Shown piece by piece: positions 50,761 to 62,430 of a stretch of DNA of 64,000 nt. The stretch lies in the NCBI GenBank assembly GCA_035041965.1, contig JAPYMA010000898.1, positions 62,001 to 126,000 of the forward strand, given 5' to 3'. This stretch comes from Anisakis pegreffii. Taxonomy: Eukaryota > Nematoda > Chromadorea > Rhabditida > Anisakidae. The translations under genes were made by a program, and so were the position numbers. Below the pieces are notes generated by a model that saw only the letters and a list, made by a program, of their open reading frames with translations, made no database searches and had not been told where the DNA came from. Position 1 is the stretch's first letter. Each line of letters opens with the position of its first letter.

Positions 50761-51913
50761 AATCATACAACGATATTAATAATAAAAATTAATAACACCT
50801 AACTGCAAAAACTCATAACAAGTTAGCAACTAAAACTGAACTAATAAAACAATTTAGTAACTACCAAAACTAGTAACTTAAACTATAACTAAATTAGTAA
50901 CTAAAACATATGCAACAGCAAATGAAAAACAATTCATCGTCATCACATCAACTTCAAAAATCATCACATAATATGAAATATGAAAAAATCACATCAAAAA
51001 TTTCTATCAACAGTTATAACAAAAAATTAGCAACATAAAACTAACTAAACCCGAAAAAATTAGTAACTCAAACAGCAATGAAAAAATCAACACAAAATGA
51101 AGCAATATCAACATACAATAAAAAAATTGCACCATCGTCATCACATAATAACATCAACATTAACAATAAAAAAATAATAATGACACAAATGAAAATAGTA
51201 ATAATTATAACAATAACACCGAAAACAATATTAGTAACCTTCAAAAAAACGATAACAACATATTAATTCAAAAAAACGATGATTAATATACCAGAAACGA
51301 ACTCAAAAACGAATAAATCCAAAATATCCAATAAATCCAATAAAATCATAAAGCACATCCAATATCTCTCTATAAATCCAATAAAATCTCAACTACCTAT
51401 AACATCACATTTCTCCATAATAAACAACTCGAAAACTCAATCAAAAAATCTTAGCGTAACAATCCGAAGATACATTTTTCTTGATCTAATTAATTACCGC
51501 TTTCCAAGACTAATTATGTCCTTTCACTATCAATGCCACGTCAGAATTATATCACATCAGATGACAACTAGGTCATCACTTTCCAAGACTAGGTATGTCT
51601 TCTCATTATCAGTGCCATATCAGGTGGCAAATATGTCATCACGACTACTCAAACGTTTCCTGTAATCCACACATCCAACTAAATCTTCTCAATCACCCAA
51701 ATGAATCGTCTCATATCCAAACAAATATTCAGCTGAATCATCTCAACATATCTCAATAAATTCTCTCAACCAAATGATCAAATCCACAACACAAATAACA
51801 ACAGAAAGCAACAGTAATAATCAAACAGCAAGCAACGACAATATGATAACATTATATAAAATGACCGCAACATAATGACCGCAACATAAGGCAAAGGAAC
51901 CACTGGACCGCGC
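50761..51913 (+). other. A/C-rich low-complexity region
   Basis: The plus strand is strongly depleted of G and rich in A and C, with many AACTAAAAC, AATAA and ATCCAATAAA words. No ORF with domain features. Similar TCCAAGACTA(A/G)NTATGTC phrases occur at about 51505 and 51580. Confidence 0.5.
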
Positions 51914-52066
51914 GTGAATGGAGTCAAGGCAACGAGGGGAACGTCTCCAGGGAAACTTCCTGGAGAGGGGGGAATGGACAGGGATTCAGCCAAAACCTAT
52001 TGTAAGTGCTGGGAATTCTCTAACTTCATTTCATCTAGCCGGCATCTTATCACGAGACCACTGAAA
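51914..52066 (+). pseudogene. Broken copy of the first exon of the 55-58 kb gene
   Basis: Aligns in inverted orientation with the minus-strand exon at 58045-58315. Shared text includes GGAGTCAA(T)GGCAACGAGG, ACGTCTCCA, TTCNGCCAAAA, GCTGGNAATTCTC and GCCGGC..ACGAGACCA. In the frame used by the intact exon this copy has at least two stop codons and indels. Several of the differences are third-position changes in that frame. No copies of the other exons were recognised nearby. Confidence 0.65.
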
Positions 52067-52150
52067 CTAAGCCCAAATTCAATCCACACTAAGCTCATCG
52101 ACCAACTGAAACTCAGCCCAAATTCAATCCCAACTAAGCTCATCGACCAT
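52055..52150 (+). repeat. 45-bp tandem repeat, two copies
   Basis: ACTGAAACTAAGCCCAAATT..CTAAGCTCATCGACCA occurs twice head to tail with few differences. Confidence 0.85.
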
Positions 52151-52254
52151 CAGAAAATCTTATCACCCAATATCACCCTACCCAATTTTGTCACCTAATG
52201 CCACAGTCCGAGGAAAGTTAGTAATAAATGTTAGTGGGGAGATATCATCATATC

Positions 52255-52535
52255 AAAGGAGGGAGGGGGACGGGAAGAGGGAATATCATCAATGGAGGGA
52301 GGCAGCCACAACGGGGAGGAGGGAATCTTATCAAAGGAGGGATGGGGGAACGCAACCACAACATCAGGGACGGGAAAAAAAGGGGGGGCAACCACAACAA
52401 CTACATGGAAATCTCATCGTCTTATCAAAGGGAGAGGGGAATCTTATCTTAATCATCATCAAGGGGGGAGGGACGGGGAGGCAGCCACCAAACCACACAC
52501 CAAGAGATTCAAGGAGGCATCAGCTCAGGAACAGG
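52255..52535 (+). repeat. G-rich tract with G-quadruplex potential
   Basis: 52261-52281 has four G-runs of three or more separated by 1-4 nt. The unit ATCATCAANGGAGGGAGGGG recurs several times. The overlapping Gly/Arg/His-rich open frames in all plus-strand frames are composition artefacts. Confidence 0.75.
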
Positions 52536-52864
52536 GACGGCGGCAACATAATACACATTACATAATACAATGAAATGCATATCAAGAACATATCCATAAA
52601 CCTCACCAGCAATGAGATTATTGTAAAATTCACTTGAAAACTGTCCTCAATGTTTGAAAACAACAGAGCCAACCTCACTGTCATTAAAAGCGAGCACAAC
52701 TCATTTCTAATATTTGTACTTATGCAATTAATAACCATAAATCTTCATTGCTTTCCTGACTAATCTCATTTTATGCCAAAACTATCACTAAGATTACATT
52801 GTGATCATTCTATATGAGCTTATTATGCAGAAGATGATCTGCAAACAATTAGAAGACGAAAAAA

Positions 52865-53465
52865 ATAACAATGTCTTTAAGACAGTACAGATGAATATAA
52901 ATTTACATGATATCTTATAAAGCAGATTAGATCTGCAACAATGAAACTATGATAAAGACAACAGTGCCTTTGAGACAACACAGATGAACATAAATTTACG
53001 TGATATGACAAAAAGAACATTGTCTTTGAGACCCCACAGATAAAAATAAATTTACATGATATGATAAGAAGAACAACGTCTTTAAGACAAAACAGATAAA
53101 CATAAAACTACATGACATGATAAAAACAACAATGTCTTCAAGACGATACAGATAGATAAAAATTTACATGATGACATGAAAATTTACATGACAGAATAAC
53201 AACAAATAACAATAAAACAACAATGTCTTTGAGACAGCAACAGATTGGCAACAAATAACAATAAAACAACAATGTCTTTGACAAAAAAAAAACAGAATAA
53301 CAACAAATAACAATAAAACAACAACAGAATAACAACAAATAATAATAATATTAAAACAACAGTGTCCTTGAGACAATAACAGAGTAATAATGAACAACAA
53401 GAAAATAACAATCTAAAATAACAACAATAATAGAAATAGCAATGTCTATGAGACAAAACAAGTAA
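52865..53465 (+). repeat. Tandem satellite with GTCTTTGAGAC core
   Basis: About nine imperfect units, roughly 45-60 bp apart in the better part: AACAATGTCTTTGAGACA, then ACAGAT, then AACATAAATTTACATGATATGA. The core GTCTTTGAGAC is itself a short inverted repeat. Units after 53165 are diluted with AACAAATAACAATAA sequence. Cys/Leu-rich minus-strand ORFs here are by-products. Confidence 0.8.
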
Positions 53466-53814
53466 GCATGAATTTTCATGACGACTTAAAAGTCATTAAA
53501 CAGATTTTAAAACCTTATCGCTCTATTACAATTGCTTTATAACACAGCAAATAATATTGCTTAAGCAATACCGTATCACTCGATACAATTGCTTAAGCAA
53601 ATAACAATATGAGTCTCAGTTATTATCATTAACTGAACAATTAATCGAAAGACAACGGACTCAGCATGCAAAACAAGGACAAAGACAACGGACTTAGCAT
53701 GCAAGACAGGGACGAATGAAATCATTAATACAGTAAAACGGTAAGTCAATTAATACAATATTATGTAGCCTAGAACTAGGAAAATTTAAAAAATTAACAC
53801 TTCAGTTGATTCTT

Positions 53815-53975
53815 TTTTCAACTGATCTTTTTGTTCAGTTTTTTATTTATTTTATTTTTTCTTCATATTTTTGTTTTTTTTAAATTTTTATTATTCTTAT
53901 TTATTTTATTTTTTCTTTTTATTTTTGTTTTTTTTATTTTAATATTTTTGTTGTTTATTTTTCAAATTTTTGTTG
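53815..53975 (+). repeat. T-rich low-complexity block
   Basis: TTTATTTTATTTTTTCTT-type sequence, the counterpart of the block at 50520-50760. Confidence 0.95.
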
Positions 53976-55334
53976 ACTGGTTTATTTTCTTCTTCCATTC
54001 GTTGCTTTCTTGAACTGGTTTCTGCCGTCGCTTGCGAAGGTCCGCGACTGGGATTCTCTCGGGATTTCGGAATTTTCTTTCGGGATTTGGTTTCGGGATT
54101 TTTCGGAATTTTCTGATATCATATCATCCCTTATAACAACCAACGTTTCAAGAGTACTTGTTCCAAATTTCTTATTTTCATTAGCCCCAATAATGAATGA
54201 ATTTGTGGAGTCCCGCAGTGTTCATATGCGGACTCAAGTTCAGTTTCGTTCGGTGACCCCCACAGTTATAACTTATAACAAGAAATTACCCAAACCCGCT
54301 GAGCGCCAATGGAGGTATTCCCACTCCCGAACCCGAAGTACTTTACGCCCTGACCCAAAGTACTTCTTGTAAAATAAAAATCCCGAACCCATGGAATAAA
54401 TGAAAAAATTATAAGACCCCATAACAATTATAAACCTCCATTACCGGCGCTAAGGAGCTGGCATAACCGCCAAATGGCTCCTTTTCTTCAATGAATTTGT
54501 TGGATGCCCGAAAATTCAGGAAGGAGTTTAGAGGGCATTTTCTCTGGCCTATCTAACAAAATGGTCACCGACCTACGCTGAACTTTTTTGCCGACGAATC
54601 CCACTAACGAGAAACTCCACTACTTTAACTGAGAGTAACTAACTAGTGGGGGATTTCAGATAATATCCGCAAACGACCAGTTTTTTCCCGAAAGCATCCT
54701 TCAATCAATAAACCACTGAATTTACTCAGTGACTCCCGATGAATCCGTCGATGATATTGCAATGTGGGAGGATAGGTGACGAAATGGGACGACATAATAT
54801 AACATTAAATGATCATCTAGTGATCATTTGACTGTCGTAATGAGACAGAATAATATGACTGAATAATGACATAATGATTAACACAAATATAAAACTGGAT
54901 AACACTGACACAAATGAATAAGGATATAAATGTAATGATAAACATTTAAATAACATAAATATATTTTCATATGCACCAATCATTAAGATAAAGAAATGAA
55001 CATTAACAGCATCAAAAAACTTCATGTCTCATCTCTATACCTATTCCTAATGTGCTCGCTTAACTCACTTACTTCTTAATGCTGAAGTTTATTAGCTGAT
55101 ACTCAGTATTAAATTCTTGAATCTTATCGTTCATTATTTGTAATTGTTTTTACTCGATTTTCGTACAATCTCATGGAGATTATTGGCTCTGTTGTTCAAA
55201 TTTAAAAATTCTGTTTGAAAATGTAACCAGTGTTTTCGATTGCTGGTGAATTGCTGGGGTTGTTCTTGTAAACGTTTATCATCGATCCATTCGTTGAGTT
55301 GTTGCATCGCCGCCGTCCCTCTCGCAACGTTCCT
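53976..55334. other. Unassigned, repeats of TTTCGGGATTT
   Basis: 54055-54110 has four TTTCGGGATTT / TTTCGGAATTTTC units. A 120-codon plus-strand ORF (54010-54372) overlaps them but opens partly through the repeat and shows no domain. 54807-54829 is a perfect inverted repeat (AAATGATCA-TCTAG-TGATCATTT). Confidence 0.4.
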
Positions 55335-58300
55335 TTACGATATGTTGAGCTGATGCTCCACCCCGATAATTGCCATAATGTCGGGGTGGGCCTCCTTGAA
55401 TCGCTTGATGTACGAGCAGCACTGGTCTGCCCTCCTCGCCTCCTCGGAGGCTAGGTGCCGCTTTCTGGGGTTCGACACGCTAGCCTCTTCTACGGCCTCC
55501 TCTGGGACCGCGATGTGCGAGGCATCGCGGCCCAGGATCATAAGCCGCTCGGAGGCGGCGATGCGTGCCTCCTTGATTTTTTTGGAGGCACCCACGCACC
55601 TCTCGGTCCGGTGATCGTCCATAATTGATTTAATATCGGCTGCCGAGAGGTGCCCTGAGGGCAGAATTACCACGTGGCCACACCACGTGCAGAGAGCTGA
55701 AAATCATTTCAGGTTGAATTATATGCTCAGATCATTACTGCATCTAAATAAATGAATCGATCAACTACTATATCATAGCATATATCATCTGAAACTGTTG
55801 TCATACCAAGCGATTTTCTATCATTGTTACCGAAAATTTGCTATTGATATTTTGATCCGGTCAAGATAAGATAGAAGGGATGCTAAAAAATGAGATAGGT
55901 GAAATGATAACATACTTTCCGACTGGTGACATGCGGCTCTCCGCACGTGGATTTTCCAGGCCGCAACCGTCTTGAATGGTTGTTGCGGCCTGGTGCAGTT
56001 AGGTAGACGGCACCCTGAAACAAATTCAGTTGAAAGATGGTACCAAAATACGCTTAAGTAGCTCTCGCTATCACGGGAAGCCATCACTGACGTTAATTCA
56101 AAGCGACCAGAAATACATCAATGGATTGAAGATTCATTAGAGGGTTTATCTTCTGTCAGAAAAGTCTTCCTTCAATGTTTCAGTTCCGAAGGTATTGGTC
56201 AGTGCTATTGAATATCGCTCGCTATTCGCATTATTGTCATTGGATGAATATTAATTGAAGAATGATGATTAGATAATTAGTCAACTAAATTAAAGTCAAC
56301 TTACAGATTTGTTGTTCTTCGCATACGTGGTATGCCTCATGGTCTGGTGCCGCCACCTCTACGCGGTGTTCCGGCCGCAGCTCCTCGATGTTGTGCGGCC
56401 GGAATGGGGTTTGTGGCCTTGGCTGCTCGTCTCGCTGTGGTGCTGATGGCTGCCTTCTGACTAGGCGGCTGCGCCTGAAATTATTACATTGATTTGTTGT
56501 TTATTGATGTTTCAGATGTTATTTCAATGATGCATCAAGGATTCATTGTTCCTAACAATTTTAACGTGTTGAACCGACTACTCCCATAGGATGAAGCATA
56601 TCTATCGACTGTGCGCCATCTTGTATATTAACAGCAGTTTACAGTACCTATTCAACAATTAGCAAACGTATTCATCAGATTAATTGAAATGCAATTTTAT
56701 CTAATTATACGTTCACAAATAGAGTGCAAAAAATACTCAGTGTCATAATGAAAACTTACAGCTCATAGTGGTGAGGCTGCGCAGCCTCCATTTCGATGTC
56801 GGGTGGTAGTTGTTGTGGTTGCTGGGGGATTTGTGGTTGCGGTTGGGGCTCGGGTTGGGGGTGGGGTTCGGGTCGGGGCTGGGGCTCGGGGTTAATAGGG
56901 GGTAAGGGGATGGGGTCGGGGTCCTCGAACTGTGGCTCTGGAATGGCGGGGCCCTCTAGGTCGGCGCCGGGTGAGTGGGCCCTCCCTGGCAGTACCTGAA
57001 ATTGCTGTTCGGTTGATTGAGTCACTGTGAATCGAAAATCACTAAAAAATTCCATCTCATACAGTCAACATATCATCCCATCACGACCACAATCTTCATT
57101 TTGCTATTACCGCCTAAGTTATTTATTTTGATTCCAGAAACTTCGAGACGTCAAAGAGTTTTCTTCGTTAAATAACCCCAATAATCATAAGTTATTGCTG
57201 AAATGGTTCAATGGAAACATCATTCAATATTACTTACGTCGATTAAATCTTCCACTTCGTATTGTCTCATTTCTTCAATGCATTCTTCAGTCTCGACGTA
57301 CTGAAATTCACGAATCCATTAGTAATGCAAATATTTCAAGATCGAATTCTGGCAAATTCCACTGTTAGAATCGAATGAAGAGCTCATGGATGAAAACGCT
57401 CTTCGACTAATCGAATCATTTTCAATTATCATCTCTTCGAAATAATCACGAATATATGGCTGAAAACCGATTAAAAATTAAAGTCTCACCTGCGTCGAGT
57501 GAGGGCCAATCGGGACGACGTAGCAGTCCGTGGCCCTTTGAATGATGGTGTATATGGGCCCTGCTACGCCGTACCTCAGCGTCCTGGCCTGTGGGAGTAC
57601 GACCAGGAGCTGGACGTCACTCATCCGGCATATTGATTCGATAAGAAGGGGGAGGGCACCCCCAAACTGGCCGCTCTTACTGAAATCGCACGAAAATTAT
57701 CTGATGTTCTCAAAATATATAGAATGTCAGATTCATCAAGTTCCAGTTTCACCATTGGATAATGCTCTATCACAGTATGTCAAGTGCATTCATGCCACAG
57801 ATTTGAACTGATACAATCACTGCGAGTATCGTTATTATCAGTACATAGGAATGTTATCCTATGTTCAGTCCAATTATTATCGAGGTATTCTTTTCCCACC
57901 TTTGACTATTCATTATATGTGCTTAGTCATGCTTGAAAGTGATCGCTTTGAATAATTTTTCAGTTCCCAATCGTTACAAATTTTCTTGAATTGTAAGATA
58001 AATGAAAGAATGGCAAATAACAAAAGCATTATTTCAACACTTACGTATCGATTGAATCCCCTGACGGGGATGGGCTGGTCTCATGGTGAACGGCCAGTTT
58101 CTTCTGACCCACCATTCCAGATGGTCTCGAGCCGGCATGAATGCGAGAATTGCCAGCACTTGCAGTAGATTTTGGCAGAATACCTGCCCTGATCCTCCCG
58201 TCTCCTGGACGTCCCCGTGGAGACGTGTCTCCTCGTTGCCATTGACTCCATATCGCGCGCGGGACAGATGATTCCTTAGTCTTATATAGCGGTCGCTAAC

Positions 58301-58432
58301 GTCGCGGGTCCTCATTATTTTTAAATTCTGAAATGGATTCATTGTGAGATAATGTTGAACGGGAAAATTCTCTGGCACACTGTCATATCTCAATATCTCT
58401 GTGACCGAACTCCGAAAAAATCTCATCGCCAT
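55335..58432 (-). CDS. GC-rich multi-exon gene, unrecognised protein with two Cys/His clusters
   Basis: Exons from 5' to 3' on the minus strand: 58432 (or 58315)-58045, 57679-57490, 57300-57238, 56995-56760, 56474-56305, 56014-55916, 55696-55335. All junctions from 57679 onward are in frame with good GT/AG sites and end at TAA. The first exon ends in phase 1 while the next needs phase 2. A 46-nt exon at 57819-57774 would restore the frame but has a weak donor; a missing exon, an indel or decay are alternatives. Protein features: a first exon with CQNLLQVLAILAFMPARDHLEWW, a segment with LLVVLPQARTLRYGV, an acidic linker, a Pro/Glu/Gln-rich region of about 60 residues, then C-x4-C...H-x5-CH and C-x2-C...H-x4-C clusters and a basic-acidic C-terminal helix. 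Exons are much richer in GC than introns and neighbours. Family not recognised; nucleic-acid binding is a guess. Confidence 0.6.
56822..56960 (+). repeat. G-rich strand opposite the Pro/Glu/Gln exon
   Basis: Runs of 3-5 G every 4-8 bases on the plus strand, because the minus strand encodes CCC-GAG-CCC-CAG repeats. G-quadruplex potential on the non-coding strand. Confidence 0.7.
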
Positions 58433-61400
58433 TTTGATTGCAGCAATAAAAATTGCATGAGAAATCGTGAAGGGTTCAAGAATTGATGTGCAGTGTTGAA
58501 GTATTCTCGAACAGTAGAAATAGGAAACAAATGAAAGAATATCTCAACGAGCTTAAGTGAAATATGCATGTGATTCCAATCATTTCATAAGCGGGAGACA
58601 AGTTGAGATAAGGTATGAATAGACGGTGATTAGTGTAAGTGATCGCGTGATCAAAATTTTGCTTGTGTGTGCTGTTGCAACTGTTTCATTCAACGACCAA
58701 AAATGACCATTTCCAATTGGGATAACCTGGTACACCGAAAATTTGAAACCTCATCGAAAATGTAGTGCCGGTTTTCATTTTCGTACGTTTATTCGCTCTC
58801 CAAAACTGCATTCGGCAGAAGGCTTCCAGAAGAATATGATAAAATCAATGGATAAAGATCGAATTGTTCCGAGCAGAACAAAACATGTTTGAATTCAATA
58901 ATATTCTCAGCAGAGCGGATTTAAGATTACTGCATATGATTTGGAAGCGTGCGAGATCACGGTTTGTATTTACAGGCGCTGTTGCGATCGCTGTGGTCAA
59001 ATATCACGAAGGTTGATTCTCTGATTCAAAAGGAATATTTAAGAGTCTCGAAAATTTGAAGCAGTCCACTCTGCGAAGTCAATACTCATGTATTATCACG
59101 ATTTCCAAAAATTTTAGAATATTTTCCACTAGAATTGGTGGAGTGAGCATTTTCAAGATCGCACATACGTTTTCGAATGCTTTCTTAATCTATTCGCTTA
59201 AGCAAAATTTCATTGTAAAATGTATGTATTACTGATCTCAACAATTTAAAACTTTTTTTTTTCGGACAGCATCTTTAATTCACTTAAGCAATTCATAAGG
59301 TTCATTGATAGCCTTTCCACATTTTCTGGCGCAGATCGCATGCAGCGGACGGATGGATTTCATAAGATAACATAAGATGGATTCATAAGGTGTATAATCA
59401 GAGGATAGATAGCGTGTATTGTGAATGAATAGGATCATCATTACGCATCAATTATTTCATGACGAGGACAATGTTCTCGATTATTGATGTCACGATATCG
59501 TCAGTTTCCATGCATATGCTTTGGGTCGTGCATAATGGTTGCTTTTGTGTGCGTTTGGAATCATTCCTTTAAAATATTGCACATAATCAATTCATCAATT
59601 AGATAAATCAATTTCAAGAATTAAGAATTCAGATATTCGTTTATGCCGTCGCTTAATGATGCATTCACTGCTCATGTTTTCATTTCCTCACGAAAACTGC
59701 GCGTGAGTCTTCGTTCCAATATGTTTCTTGACTAGCGATTCTCAAAGATATTTCTTCAATAGCGATTCTCCAAGATAATAGCACAATAGAAAGGCGAATG
59801 CTGAAAGTTTTGGCGCAGTGGCCGTTGATGATCCATTATAGATGTTGAAGGATTTGCAAAGCGATTGTTTGAGATTTGCAAAGTAATGGACGGAAATTGA
59901 TTGTGGAAAGACCAATTACGTGAAGATGTGAGTATCGCGAGTGGAGAATTCCATTTATTTCAAGAATTTCTGATCTTCTGAAGCACTAATCATTGATTGT
60001 GAGGTTTTTTAATCAGGCGAATGTTTCAAGATTTTAAATAACAATGACGGTGTTCTTAGCGCTTGTAGAATATTTTTATGTTTCTGCGTGTTACTTTTGC
60101 AGTCGAGTATTTCTGTGATTACGCATTGCCAGTTGTTCAATTGGAGTGTGTTAATTTAGAGGTGAAATCTTTCGAAAATTATACGATGTTTCACGGTATT
60201 TTTGGCATTATTTTTCAGATTATTTAGAAAATTGCTTGTAAGATTAATCTGAGACGAACTCGTAGAAAACGATCGCCTTCAGAATCATCCGAATCAATTC
60301 AAGAGAGATCAAATGATGAAGGCATTTGATAAGAAATTCAGGTTATAATCAAGCATTGTTTTGCTTGATCATTTAGAGTTTTGATGAATGGAATGGTGAT
60401 TAAAGCAATATTGGAAGATGATGTATTGTCAACGGATAATGACATTTGGCAAAGGAATATCAGACAAAATCATGCAACGAATACTACAATAATGAAGCAA
60501 CGAGAAACTCAAATGTAACATAATAAAAGTGCAAAAGATTCGAATGAAGAAATAATCGAATTACTGAAGATTAAAAAACAACGACTAAAACAACTCACAA
60601 TTCAGGTTTAAAAAAACCCGCGTTGATGTTGCTGCTGTTGTTGTTGCTTTTTATTTTTGCTTTCAAAAACTTTTTTCTTAATCGACTGAATCTGAAGTTC
60701 AACAAATTATGCTTCATGAAAATAGAATAACAATCGAAACAACGATAGCGAAACTCTCACGACAACAGCAATGAAATAGCACTGAGATGTAGTTAGCACC
60801 TGAACACTTAATTACTGAAACTGAATAGATCAGGATTAGTAATGAACAGCACACAGCATGGATTATTACAGAAGTGAATAAGGTTAATAGACCTGAGCAG
60901 TTTTCCTACAGTGCGAAACTCAAAATTTCCTTACTACTATGGTCGGGTAATTTCACGATGACGTGAGCATGCATGTACCCGGGAGAAAATATGGATAAAA
61001 TATAAAATATAAATGAATAAAATGAAATATTATCAGATATCAGAACGTGGATAAAATATTACTGCAATAAACGCGCAGAATAAAATTATCCAAAGATCAA
61101 TGTAAAAATATTTTCATGCCGAATAGTCTCATCAAGAATTCAGTGTTAAATGTGATTACGACGTTTTGAAAATGTTTCGGATAGTATTGTATTTTCTTAT
61201 TCATTACGAAATCAGCAAAAACCTAGCAACAATGAAGTCCTTGTGGATTGTGAGGAATCACAACAACATAAAAAACGAGGTCTGGGTTAGTTGAACACGC
61301 ATTGAAATGTTACAATTGCGGTACGAGAGTTCAAATCAATCAATATCAATTACATCGAAACGCATTACATACTGATTATTTGAATTGGACATCGAACGTC

Positions 61401-62100
61401 ACTAGTGTTATGATATATTGCACCTATTGTTATGACGTGTGTATTGTGCATCCATTGTGTTGCATTGGTCAAGCAACATTGAATTTCAATGCAAGTATGG
61501 AGTTCATCCAATGATACTCCTCACATCATATAAGTTAACCATTTCTGTGCTAGTTAATTACGAGTGAATGCACAATTCTGATGGCAATTTTCTTGCTGAA
61601 ATGCATGTTTCTTAGAGAAGGAAATAACGACGGCGTGGTCACTGCCCTGAATGTTTTTGATTGTCATCAACAAATTCCCATCCAGGAAACAGTTCAAATG
61701 GCTGCATTACCGCTAGTCATTGAACATTGACCATACCACATTGTTAATCAACTGCATCTCAAATTAACTGAATTATCGAAATCCCATTCATATGCGACAT
61801 CTTCAGAAGTGCACTTTGTTGAATTAAACAGAATGAATGAAACTGTGAGCATAATCTTTTGGAGAGCTAAATTGAGAATTAAAACTCCTCCGACTGTATA
61901 ATACATGTGCAATCGATTGGTTTCACACTGACTTGAGACATCAGAACAATCCATATTTTGTCCAAGAGTTCTTAGGAAACTTGCATAATCATCCATGCAT
62001 TTGACCAACAATAGTGGAAGTATTTGATCGACAGTAATGAGAGGCAGTGTGCAAAGCAATGGGAAGCAATGCAAAGCTTTTACGCGTTTTTCATTCAGTT
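58433..62100. other. Intergenic, one small zinc-finger-like ORF
   Basis: About 3.7 kb with little to assign. At 61302-61514 (plus) a 70-codon open frame contains C-x2-C-x11-H-x4-H (CYNCG...LHRNALH), a C2H2-like spacing, but it starts at TTG with a stop just upstream and no acceptor. It is probably a remnant or chance. Confidence 0.35.
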
Positions 62101-62118
62101 TCACACACACACACACAC
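62101..62118. repeat. CA microsatellite
   Basis: (CA) repeat of nine units with one CG at the end; a typical dinucleotide microsatellite. Confidence 0.9.
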
Positions 62119-62151
62119 GCATCTTACTTGAACTGATACGGAGATATTGTT

Positions 62152-62430
62152 TCACTTGTGTTCATAACCAGTATCAGAAGCTTGAATTCCCTTAGTTAGA
62201 AGTAGGTGCCTGAGAACTAGCATATTATGATAATAATGAGCGAAAATCCATGGATCCCACGATTCGAGCTTCGAAAGCAAAGCTTCGAAAGCTTTGCCAC
62301 GATTCCATATTCGAGAAGTATCTCGAATATGTTCAGTGACAAATGCAGAGCGCTCGAAACTGTGGACGCTTCGAAAGCTCTGATTCTGGTTCAGTTTACC
62401 AGATCCTAGCTGCTGGACTGTAAGCTTCAT
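62152..62430 (-). CDS. Uncertain ORF, 92 codons
   Basis: ATG-initiated minus-strand frame with natural-looking composition (contains FEALLSKLESWDPWIFAHYYHN). Part of it is formed by repeated GCTTTCGAAGC words, and the overlapping minus-strand frame at 61748-62155 continues in another frame with hydrophobic sequence and several Cys. Together they could be a decayed two-part gene. No family recognised. Confidence 0.2.
   Translation of the reverse strand: MKLTVQQLGSGKLNQNQSFRSVHSFERSAFVTEHIRDTSRIWNRGKAFEALLSKLESWDPWIFAHYYHNMLVLRHLLLTKGIQASDTGYEHK
62306..62331. repeat. Perfect inverted repeat
   Basis: CATATTCGAGA-AGTA-TCTCGAATATG, 11-bp arms, within a cluster of AGCTTCGAAAGC-type palindromes (62265-62385). 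Confidence 0.85.

Noticed and set aside
50501..50802. Phe-rich ORFs of 92-96 codons
   Set aside because: Translation of a T-rich low-complexity block.
52188..52573. Gly/Arg/His-rich ORFs in all three plus frames
   Set aside because: All three frames are open at once because the sequence is a G-rich repeat; no coding signal.
53138..53456. Three minus-strand Cys/Leu/Val-rich ORFs resembling membrane proteins
   Set aside because: By-products of AACAATAAAACAACAATGTCTT satellite repeats in three frames.
52865..53465. Satellite considered as a CRISPR array because of regular palindromic cores
   Set aside because: Spacers between cores are themselves repeated, the spacing is irregular, and the genome is eukaryotic.
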